NCBI GenBank assembly: GCA_040218445.1
Contig: JAVJRK010000004.1
Coordinates: forward strand, 43,115-107,114
DNA from: UBA1479 sp040218445
Lineage (GTDB): Bacteria > Pseudomonadota > Alphaproteobacteria > Rhodospirillales > Casp-alpha2
Direction of reading: 5' to 3'
DNA length: 64,000 nucleotides
Part shown: piece after piece, positions 19,348-28,800 of the stretch
Position numbering within the stretch: position 1 is the first letter of the stretch
How the letters are laid out: every line of letters starts with the position of its first letter
Position numbers and translations under genes: made by a program
Notes under the pieces: generated by a model
Told to the model about the DNA's origin: nothing
What the model saw: only the letters and a program-made list of their open reading frames with translations
Database searches by the model: none

Positions 19348-19776
19348 TTAGGGCTTGAACCCCGGGTCCAGGTCAAGCCACTTCAATGCCGGGGCAAGGT
19401 CGCTGAATGCGGCCCGCTCCATGGGACCCAAACCGTCCTTCATATAGATTTCATCGCAAACACGCGCTGTGACGGTGAACCGGTCCGCTGCAACGGCATT
19501 GCCCTTTTTGTACACGAACGCAACGGGCGCCGGATGAGCGAACATTTTGACCACTTGATGCGCCAGAACATCCGTAAAGGCCCCACGGGTCGAATCCAGG
19601 CCCGGCCCGTCTTCCAGGTTATCAGCGCAAATGTAAAGACGTCGCATGGAGGAATTGAATTTCGGGTCTGCATCCAAGGCACGGAACGCGTCTACGGTCT
19701 CCAGCAGACTGGACTGCCCGAAGAGAGAGATACTGACTAAGTTTTCATTCTCATGGATCTTCCACGAAATCCCCAT
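19348..19776 (-). CDS. STAS/SpoIIAA-like small protein, distant paralogue
   Basis: A 142-residue protein opening MGISWKIHENENLVSISLFG with a strand-helix-strand plan (LVSISLF, LETVDAFRALDAD, RRLYICADN, VAFVYKKGN, ending in a LAPALKWLD helix) resembling the next gene. The pair may descend from a duplication, though direct identity is low. The start is taken at the ATG 19774-19776; a TTG 12 bases upstream is in frame. Transcription probably runs from the response regulator region through this gene into 18921-19307. Confidence 0.55.
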   Translation of the reverse strand: MGISWKIHENENLVSISLFGQSSLLETVDAFRALDADPKFNSSMRRLYICADNLEDGPGLDSTRGAFTDVLAHQVVKMFAHPAPVAFVYKKGNAVAADRFTVTARVCDEIYMKDGLGPMERAAFSDLAPALKWLDLDPGFKP

Positions 19777-19813
19777 GGATACACCCAATGAACTATTTCC
19801 GAATACTTATACC

Positions 19814-20446
19814 TCACCCCCTCAAGACAAGCCCCCGTTCGCGGGCGGCAACAGCCGCCTGAGAACGGTTCTGCACGCCGATTTTTTTGAATATGCTGCG
19901 TGCGTGCAACTTCACCGTGACTTCATGAATATCCAGGTCCCGCGCGATCTGCTTGTTCGGCTTGCCATCTGCAATGCCTTCAAGAACTTCAATTTCTCGG
20001 GGCGTCAGACCCTCGGCATTGATCTTGCGGTCGGCGGCTTCGCTCGCAAGCGCCTGCATGGTTTCAACCGGCACGTAGGTTCCGCCTTCGGCGATCACAC
20101 GCAATGCCCCGGCATAGGCCGATCCGGTCAACGTTTTGGGCAGGTATCCCTGCGCGCCCAGGTCCAGAACCGCCTTCACATCCCGGGTTTTCGCAACCCC
20201 AGAGGTCACCGCAATTGCCAAATCCGGATAGGTTTCCCGCAACGTCTTGACACCGTTCGCACCCTCCATGCCAGGCATGGAAAAATCCAAGACGACGAGT
20301 TCGAAATCATCCGCCGTGTCCAGTAATCCCAAAACATCATCCAGGTTTGATGCCGATTGAATGTCTATGTCGGGAAATGCACGGCGCAGATGTTCACGCA
20401 CCGCGTCGAGAAACATGGGATGATCATCGGCAAACAGTAATCTCAT
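19814..20446 (-). CDS. NarL/LuxR-family response regulator
   Basis: A 210-residue two-domain regulator: a receiver with the acidic pair near D7-D8, a phospho-acceptor at D54 (VVLDFSMPGM) and K104 (YLPKT), then a LuxR-type helix-turn-helix (LTPREIEVLEGIADGKPNKQIARDL). Several family motifs are intact, so it should be phosphorylatable. The natural partner kinase is unknown; the giant hybrid kinase nearby is one candidate. A 14-bp palindrome CATACTTAAGTATG lies about 70 bases upstream and could be its autoregulatory site. Confidence 0.92.
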   Translation of the reverse strand: MRLLFADDHPMFLDAVREHLRRAFPDIDIQSASNLDDVLGLLDTADDFELVVLDFSMPGMEGANGVKTLRETYPDLAIAVTSGVAKTRDVKAVLDLGAQGYLPKTLTGSAYAGALRVIAEGGTYVPVETMQALASEAADRKINAEGLTPREIEVLEGIADGKPNKQIARDLDIHEVTVKLHARSIFKKIGVQNRSQAAVAARERGLVLRG

Positions 20447-20611
20447 TTACCTGCCCTTTTACTTCGTACTCGCAGGACAAATTTTCAGACCCTACGATGC
20501 AGATATCCCCAACCCATACTTAAGTATGCCTTATGCACATACTTACGTCGATACCGATTTATCCCGTTGGATTCGTTGGTATTTGAGCGGGAATTTCGTT
20601 GAATTTCAGGA
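20447..20611 (-). promoter_or_regulatory. upstream region with CATACTT palindrome and half site
   Basis: A perfect 14-bp palindrome CATACTTAAGTATG is at 20515-20528, with a second CATACTT at 20538-20544. The arrangement fits a LuxR/NarL-type operator controlling the regulator gene. The same heptamer is in the promoter regions of the chemoreceptor and receiver genes (see findings). Confidence 0.4.
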
Positions 20612-20649
20612 AAAGAAAGCCCCGAACGGCTGTTATGCACCGTTCGGGG
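20612..20649 (-). terminator. intrinsic terminator after the chemoreceptor
   Basis: A perfect 10-bp stem CCCCGAACGG (20620-20629) with CCGTTCGGGG (20640-20649); on the minus strand it is followed by CTTTCTTTT. It begins about 40 bases past the chemoreceptor stop. Confidence 0.8.
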
Positions 20650-20687
20650 TTCAAAGGGGGAGGGAGGAGGAGAGTTGTCAGAACATC

Positions 20688-22706
20688 CTAGGCCGTGCGG
20701 ACATCCTGCAGGAAGGTCTGCACGATCTGCTGCAGAGAAGTCGACCGCTGGGCCAGTTCCTCGGAAGCGGTAAGAACCTCCGTGGCCGACCCGTCGGTGT
20801 CGTTGGCCGCCGTCTGCACCGTCGTGATCGAGCTTGAAACCTCCTGCGTGGCGGCTGCCGCCTGTTCACAATTGCGGCTGATCTCCTGGGTCGCGGCGGC
20901 CTGTTCTTCGACCGCGGCCGCAACTGCGGAGGTCATCTCGTTGACGTCGGCGATGGTCTGCTTGATCAGGTTGATGGCCGAAGCCGCCTCGCCCGTGGTC
21001 GACTGGATCTTCGCGACATGGGCCGCCACTTCCTCGGTCGACCGCTTGGTCTGTGCCGCCAGGTTCTTGACCTCCGACGCCACCACCGCGAAGCCCTTGC
21101 CCGCTTCGCCCGCGCGGGCCGCTTCGATGGTCGCATTCAGGGACAGAAGGTTGGTCTTCTCGGCGATTTCGTTGATCAGCTCGACCACCTGGCCGATGGC
21201 CTGGGCCGCTTCGACAAGGCCGTCGACCTTGGTCTGCACCTGATCGGCTTCGGATACGGCCTGGCCGGCCTTTTCCGACGACCGCGCCATCTGCTGGGTG
21301 ATCTCGCCGATGGAGGCAGTCAGTTCCTCGGTCGCGGTTGCAACCGTCTGCACGCTGGAAGCCGTCTGTTCCGACGCCGCGGCAACCGTGTTCGACTGTG
21401 TCGTGGTCTGCTCGGCCGTGCCCCGCATGCTGGCCGCCGTGGCCTGCAGTTCGGTCGATGCCGAAGACACCACGCCCAGGACTTCCGTGACGCTGCTATC
21501 GAAGGTTGAGGTCAGATTGGCCAGACGTTCCGCCCGCTCAACCTGGCGGTCCTGTTCCTTACGCTGTTCATCTTCCAATTCCTTGGCGCGGATCAGATTT
21601 TCCTTAAAGACCTGCAATGCGCGGGCGACGGCACCGACCTCGTCCTTGTTTTCAAGGGCCGGGATTTGAACGTTCCAATCGCCTTCCGCCAGGGTTTCCG
21701 TCGTTGCCGTTATGGCTTTGACAGGCCGTGTGATGCTGATTGCAACGGCGGCACCTGCGGCAATGAAAAGAACCAGCGCGGCAACGCCGCCGATGATCAT
21801 CAGCAGCGTGGTCGCCTGCTGGGTTTGATCCATGGATTTTTGCGCTTTCACGGCGCCGGCTTTGGCATAGGCGACAAGGCCTTCAACGGCCGGGGTGACG
21901 GCTTTGTAGATGGTGCTCAGCTCGTCGATGGCCTTGGCATTCTCGACGGAAAGCCCAGAGAACGCATTGAACGACGTCACGTAGGTATCAAGCAACGCCG
22001 TGATTTCCGCTTTCGCATCATCGCCGAGTGACACATTCGGAAGCAAGCCCAGGAACTCTTCCTGACGCGTGGCAACACGGGCGATGTATTTATCGTCACC
22101 GCGCAGCATGAAATCTTTTTCATGGCGACGCATCATCAGCATCTTGACCGTAAGCCCGTCCAGATTGGCTTCCTTCAGCTTGGTCTCGACGCCATGAACG
22201 GCACTGCGCAGCTTGCCCTTCAGGCCCTGTTTTTCGTCCAAGCCCAGGTCCTGGCGCTGCTGAACGACCAAACGAAACTGGTTAAGGTGTTTTTTGACGG
22301 CCGTGTCCAGGCCGGTGATGGCATCCGCTTGCGTGGCCGCAACGGGAAGAGCCCGAACTTCGCCAAGCAGTTCGACCATTTTGGCTTCATGCTGTTCATA
22401 GCGTTCGGCGTATTTAAGGTCATTACGCAGCAGGAAATCTTTCTCCGAACGGCGCATCTGCAGGGATTCGATTTCGACCTGCTCCGACAATTCGGCCAGT
22501 TCGCGATAAGCGTCGTTGTCGGCCAGGGCCGCGTTTAACTTGGTTTGGCCGTAGAATTGAATGCCGGCGAAGACGGCGATGGCCGCAACGCCCAAGATAA
22601 CGATCCCGCTGACCCGCTGAGCGATCTTGAAATTTCCGAAAAGGGTCTTGGACGCGACAGATGCACCGGTATCGGGCGCGCCGTTTTCAATATTATTCTG
22701 TTCCAT
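20688..22706 (-). CDS. methyl-accepting chemotaxis protein with HBM-like sensor
   Basis: A 672-residue transducer. Membrane segment 1 lies at about residues 30-52, and a periplasmic helical sensor at about 55-300 carries two related pieces, LQMRRSEKDFLLRNDLKY and LMMRRHEKDFMLRGDDKY, which match the helical bimodular (HBM) sensor type. Membrane segment 2 is near 302-322, then HAMP and the highly conserved signalling hairpin (AEKTNLLSLNATIEAARAGE). HBM domains in other bacteria sense organic acids. A GGAGG ribosome site precedes the ATG by nine bases. No che genes are in the window. Complete. Confidence 0.92.
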   Translation of the reverse strand: MEQNNIENGAPDTGASVASKTLFGNFKIAQRVSGIVILGVAAIAVFAGIQFYGQTKLNAALADNDAYRELAELSEQVEIESLQMRRSEKDFLLRNDLKYAERYEQHEAKMVELLGEVRALPVAATQADAITGLDTAVKKHLNQFRLVVQQRQDLGLDEKQGLKGKLRSAVHGVETKLKEANLDGLTVKMLMMRRHEKDFMLRGDDKYIARVATRQEEFLGLLPNVSLGDDAKAEITALLDTYVTSFNAFSGLSVENAKAIDELSTIYKAVTPAVEGLVAYAKAGAVKAQKSMDQTQQATTLLMIIGGVAALVLFIAAGAAVAISITRPVKAITATTETLAEGDWNVQIPALENKDEVGAVARALQVFKENLIRAKELEDEQRKEQDRQVERAERLANLTSTFDSSVTEVLGVVSSASTELQATAASMRGTAEQTTTQSNTVAAASEQTASSVQTVATATEELTASIGEITQQMARSSEKAGQAVSEADQVQTKVDGLVEAAQAIGQVVELINEIAEKTNLLSLNATIEAARAGEAGKGFAVVASEVKNLAAQTKRSTEEVAAHVAKIQSTTGEAASAINLIKQTIADVNEMTSAVAAAVEEQAAATQEISRNCEQAAAATQEVSSSITTVQTAANDTDGSATEVLTASEELAQRSTSLQQIVQTFLQDVRTA

Positions 22707-22898
22707 GTCTCTGGTCCTCCTATGGTGTTCAGTGTCCCCGGTGCCCTTCGTTGAACACCCCCAAACGATCCATATGTTGTATCAACCATGCCGCGGCACG
22801 GATGCTGACCAGAGGAATCGGAATAACGGTTAATTAGTATGTACGGATAAGCCTGTGCCAACCGTCACACCATACTTTGGTATTAAGATATTGAGAGA

Positions 22899-25800
22899 TC
22901 AGGTCTTTTCGCCGAGCAAATCAGCCAACATGCGACCGATCCGCGCGGCAGAGACGGGTTTCTGGAAGAAGGCATCGGCCCCGCCGGACCGCGCCGATTC
23001 TTCAGTCAATGTGTCGCTGTAACCGGTACATAATATACACGGAATATCGGCCCGTATTTCCTTGATTTGACGCACCAGTTCCATGCCCCGCATGTCGGGC
23101 ATGATCTGATCCGATATCACGGCGCGCCACAGATCAGGGGTGTCCTTGAACACCTCAAGCGCTTCCTCGCCGCCGGCACATACGCCGACCTCGTATCCCA
23201 GACGTTCCAAGCCGATGGACACCATATCCGCCACATCACGTTCATCATCGACGATCAGAATCATTCCCTGGCCGGAGACTTGTTCCTTCACCTCATCAGC
23301 GGTATCCCCGGCCTCGGCCGGTACGGCACAGGGTAGGAATACCTCGAACCGCGTACCTTCGCCGGCCTTCGTGCGGACACAGACGGCACCATGATGCGCG
23401 GTGACGATTCCATGAACCACGGCAAGACCCAGGCCGGTTCCCTTGCCTGCCTCTTTGGTCGTGAAGAACGGATCAAAAATTCGCCGCAGCACATGCTCGG
23501 GAATGCCCGGCCCCGTATCCTCGACATAAATCAGCACATGATCGGCATCCGGCTCGATTGCACCAGCGACGACCTGCCAGGCCCCGTCCTCTGCTTCACG
23601 GATTTCCATGAAGTCTTCGGGGGTTGTCTTGACCGGCCCTTCATGGAGATGCAGGATTTTTGATCCGGCGGGGATCCGTTCAACACCAATGCTGACCACC
23701 CCGTCCGCACCGGAAAACGCATCGTTGGCATTGACGCCCAGGTTCATCAGCACCTGCGACATCTGGCCCGCATTGGTCAATGCGGTGACTTCCGCATCGG
23801 ATGGTGAAAACGCCACCCGGGTCGTGACCGGCAGGGTGCCGGACAGCAGGGTCGCGGCTTCTTCCCCGATCGCATTGAGGTCGATGACGGTTTGCTCGCC
23901 ATGGGACGCCCTTGAGAAAGCGAGAATTTGGCTAACCAGTTGCTTCGCCCGCTCGCCGGCCTTGGCGACGCGTTCGGCAAAATTGTGCTGTGGCGTTCCG
24001 TCCTCCAAGTCTTCAATCAGGAATTCGTTGAATCCCATCATGGCGCCCAGCAGGTTGTTGAAATCGTGTGCGATACCGCCTGCAAGGCGGCCGATGGCCT
24101 CCATTTTCTGGGCCTGCTGCAACTGCGCCTCGATCTCGCGGATCTCGGATACATCGACGTAGAACGAGCAAATTCCCGTGACATCGCCGTCCGGAGTCAA
24201 CATGGGAGCAGTGATATTGGTCGTGACCAGATTACGGCCATCCACGCATTTTATGACGACTTCCTTCATGATGGGCGCCCGATTACCGACCACCTGGGCG
24301 TCTTCCCGGCCCGATATCAAACCTTCGTCTTCCGCGAACAATTCTTCGGTCCGGCGGCCGACGACATCCACCAGATCCCAGCCCTTCCAATCCAGGAAGG
24401 TCTTGTTCATGGCCAAATAGCGGCCGGAAATCGTCTTGATGGTAATTCCAGCGGGTGCATTTTCGAACAAGCCGCGGAACCGTGCTTCGCTTTCTTTCAA
24501 GGCGATGTCGGCCCGCTTTCTTTCGGTCACATCCATGATCGCCGTGCCGACGCCGAAAATTTCGCCATCGCCGTCGCGCACCGGGAACTTGATGTACTGC
24601 ATGGTACGCAGGCCGTCTTCGTGCTCGGTCAATGACGTGGTTTCAAACTCCGCCGGCTCACCTGTCCTGATCACCATCGCTTCTTGCTCAATGATCTCAT
24701 CGGCGTGCTGGCGGTCGAACACCTCTTTCAGCGTTTTGCCGATGATCTCTTCGACCGGCTTTTTCACCCATTGGGAATAGCTTTCGTTGACGAACTGATA
24801 GCGCCCATTCAAATCCTTCAGGTTCAACAGCATGGGCGCGTTCTGCGTGATCGCCTGCAGTTTGGCCTCGCTTTCGCGGATCGCAATTTCGGCCCTTTTT
24901 TGATCCGTGATGTCCATGGCCGCCGTGCCAATCCCGATCACACTTCCGTCGCCGTCATGCACCGGGAATTTGATGAACCGCAGTAATTTACCGTCAAGCT
25001 CCGGGCTTTTCGCGGGCGCTTCGAAATCGGCAACTTCACCTGTTGCAAGAACCCTTCTGTCGACATCCAGCAACTCGTCATAGTTATCCTGATCTGGGAA
25101 AACTTCGTGGACGGCCTTTCCTTCGTACTGAATGGTCTGATTTTCTCGAATGTCCTTAAACAACTTATTCACGAAGAGATACCTGCCGCCGGTATCCTTT
25201 AGATTAAGATAGATCGGCAGGTTATCCGTGAAGGCGCTTAGCCATGCCTGGTTTTGGCGCAATGCGTCATCGGCCAGTTTTTGTTCCGTGATATCGATAA
25301 GCAGGCCTTCAACCATAAAGCCGTCTTCATTTTCCTCGACAACACGGCTGCGCCGGAACACCCATTTGACATCGCCATCCTTGGTAACCAGGCGGAATTT
25401 TGATTCGTGCGCTTCGCCGATTCTTGCCCCCACCTGCGGCAGGCGGAGCATTTCGCCCACGTCATCCCGATGGACAAGGCTGTAATCCCCCGCATCGAAT
25501 GCCGCGATAATTTCCTCCGCCGTGTAACCGGAAATCTCCTCAATATCCTCACTGACGAATTTTTGCTCGATACTCCCATCGAATCCCATGAAGGTTCTGA
25601 ACACAGTGCCTGGGACGTTTTCGACCAAGGTTGTCAGTTCGCGTTCGCGCGCGCGCAGGTCCGTTAAATCGACACTGACCGACACAACACCGGCAACCTC
25701 GCCGGCTTCATCGATAAACGGGTACTTGGTGATCAAAAGATTATGAAGGCTGCCGTCGGCAAAATTACGTTCCGTTTCCCTTGCCAGTTTCTGACCGCTT

Positions 25801-28800
25801 TTCCATGCAGTCGCTTCCTGTTGGCGGATCACCTGTCCGTCCGTGCCAAGAAGCTTTGACACTCCGGAAATATCATTGCCGACCACCATGTCATTGGTCA
25901 GCCCATACCAGTTGCAGAACGTGCTGTTGACAAGGTTGTAGCGCATATCCTGGTTGGTCATCGTAATGCCGACGGGCAGGTTATCGATCAAGGAGCGCAG
26001 CAACCGTTCGTGACGTTCCAGGGCCTTGCGCGCTTCGACCTGTTCCGTCATGTCGACGGAAACCGAGCCGATGCGCACCACCTTGCCGTTTTCGTCCCGG
26101 ATCGGAAACTTGGTGATATTGACCGTATGCATGCGGCCATCGATGAAGCGGCGTTCCGCTTCGCGGGTTTGAATGTCACCCGTCTCCAACACGATCCGTT
26201 CCTGCTTGGCACGCAATGCCGCATCTTCGTCCGATTGGATGTCTTCGATCACGATATCCGCTCTTCCAACAAACGGCGCGGTATCGACCCCATACCATTT
26301 CAAATACGCGGAATTCGCCCGCTCCAATCGAAGCTCGGCATCCTTGATCAACACCCCGACGGGAAGGTGCTCGATGATCGAGCTTAGAAGACCTTCGTTT
26401 TCCCGCAGTTCCTGGGTTCGTTCCGCAACGGTTTGCTCCAGAAGTTCCGCCTGGCGGGCGAGCGTTTCTTCCGCTTCCTTGCGCTGGGTGATGTCGTAAT
26501 GCCAGACAAGGGCAGCACTTTCGCCTTCGAACTCCACAAGGCGTGCATGAATCAACAGCCAGATTTTCTCGCCATCAAGCCGAACGCGCTGAACCTCGGC
26601 AGCCGCTATGTTGCCGTCCTGGTCGAACATCTTGCTCATTTTTTCCAGTTCATGAGCATCCGCGTAAGTTTCCGCCATCGGCACGGCATTCAGTTGTTCT
26701 TCCGTGTCCGCGCCAAACATCTCAAGGAAGCTGTTGTTGACGAACAGTCTGCGGCGCGGGTCGCGGGCGACGATGGCGACGCCGACGGGGCTTTTCTCCA
26801 ACACGGACCGCAGGTTTTGTTCGCTTTGGCGCAACTCCGCCTCGGCCCGGCGCCGTTCGACGATTTCCTGGGTCAGTTCGACCGTGCGGTCGGCGACCAT
26901 GTCTTCGAGTTTTTCCAGATGTCCCTGCAGCGCTTGTTCAGCGCGGCGCTCGTCCGTGATATCCAGTATCGCGGTACCGATACCGCTGACCTTGCCGCCG
27001 CTGCCGTCGCGGATCGGGAATTTGAACTGCCGTAAGGTGATGGGCTCGCCGTTCTTCAAATGACCCAGAACGGTTTCCTTTTCGAACACCCGCACTTCGC
27101 CTGTTTCGATAACTTCTCGGTCAAGTTTTTCAATCTCTTCAGCACGGTCAGGGGGCAGCATGTCCTTCGACGTCTTACCGACGATCTGATCACTAGAGAA
27201 GCCGTGCCATTCAAGGAAACTGGGGTTGCAATGCAGATAAACCCCATCCTTGTCTTTCAGGGACAGCATGATCGGCACATTGTCGGTGATCGCGATCAAC
27301 CGTGCCTGGGTGGCTTCAAGTTCACGCTGCGCCAATTTCTGTTCGGTGATGTCGGTGACCGCCGTACCCACGCCGGTCATGGTGCCGTTCGCATCCTTGA
27401 CCGGGAACTTGACCATGCGCACGATCCTGGGCGTGCCGTCCAACCACATATTCCGGACAGACGGAAGCTCGCTGACCCGCACCTCGCCCGTTTCCTTCAC
27501 TTCGTGCTCGATATCATCCACCAACATGGCAATTTCCTTGGTCGAGAAATCCCAGATGGTTTTGCCGATCATGCTGTCTTTATCCAGGCCATGCCATTCG
27601 GCAAAGGCAGCGTTACAAGCCTGCACGCGGCCTTCCATGTCCTTCAGGCCGAGCATGATCGGCACATTTTCCGTGATCGCGGTCAGACGTGCCTGTGTCG
27701 CCTGAAGCGACTGCTGCGCCACGGTTTCCTGAGTGATATCCATCATCGCCGTACCCACGCCGGTGATGTTTCCGGCGTCATCCTTCACCGGATACTTGAT
27801 CATGCGGAAAATCGTCGGCTCACCGTCGCGGCCGGCATGCAGTTGCGACACCGAGACTTCTTCGATCACTTCCCCTGTCTGAATGACACGTTCATCCAGA
27901 TCCTCGACCACGCGCGCGCGTTCCGCTGATAGCAAATCTTTGGACGTCTTCCCCGGCAGCGTCTTGACCGTAACGCCGTGCCAATCCGCAAATGGTGCAT
28001 TTCCGTCCAGGAACCGGCCGTCCAAACCTTTCAGACACAGCATCATCGGCACGTTGTCGGTGATTGCACGCAGCCTGGAACGCGCGTCCTCAAGCGTTTT
28101 CTGGACGTTCTTCTGTTCCGATATGTCCGTCCACAGGGTGGCGATCAGCTCGACATTGCCGTCCTTGTCGTAGACCGGGAACTTGGACACCAATGCCGAG
28201 CGCGCGACGCCGTCCCGGCCGATGCGGGTCGTTTCCTTGGTGAAGGTTTTCCCTTGTGCCAGGACCGCCGTGTCTTCTTCCAGAATATTTCTCAGAATAT
28301 CTTCGTTATTCAGCCCCAATTCCGCGATGGTCTTGCCATTGGCTTCCGCCGCCGTCACTCCGTAATTTTGCTCATACACCCGGTTGACGAATACGTATCG
28401 CTGATCCCTGTCCTTAAGAGACAGCGAGCTTGGCAATGCATTGACGACCTCACTGAACCGCTGTTCGACCGATTGCCGGGCCCGTTCAGCCTCTAGGTGC
28501 TCCCGGCGCGCGAGGATCATGGACGTCAACGCCGCAAGAGAGCGGGCAAGAGACTGTTCTTCAAGGGTCCATCGCCGCGGCTCTCCCACATGCTCCAGGC
28601 ACAGGACCCCCTTAAGCTCGTCGCCGACATGTATGGCGGCATCGAGCATCGACGTGATTCCAAATTGATCAAGATATCCATCGGCAAATTCCCGGGTGCG
28701 CGGGTCCGTACGCGCATCATGGGCATCGATGACTTCGACCTGCTGCATTGCATTGAAATACTCAGGACAGGAATCGCGCTCCAAAACGGCGCCGCTGTCA

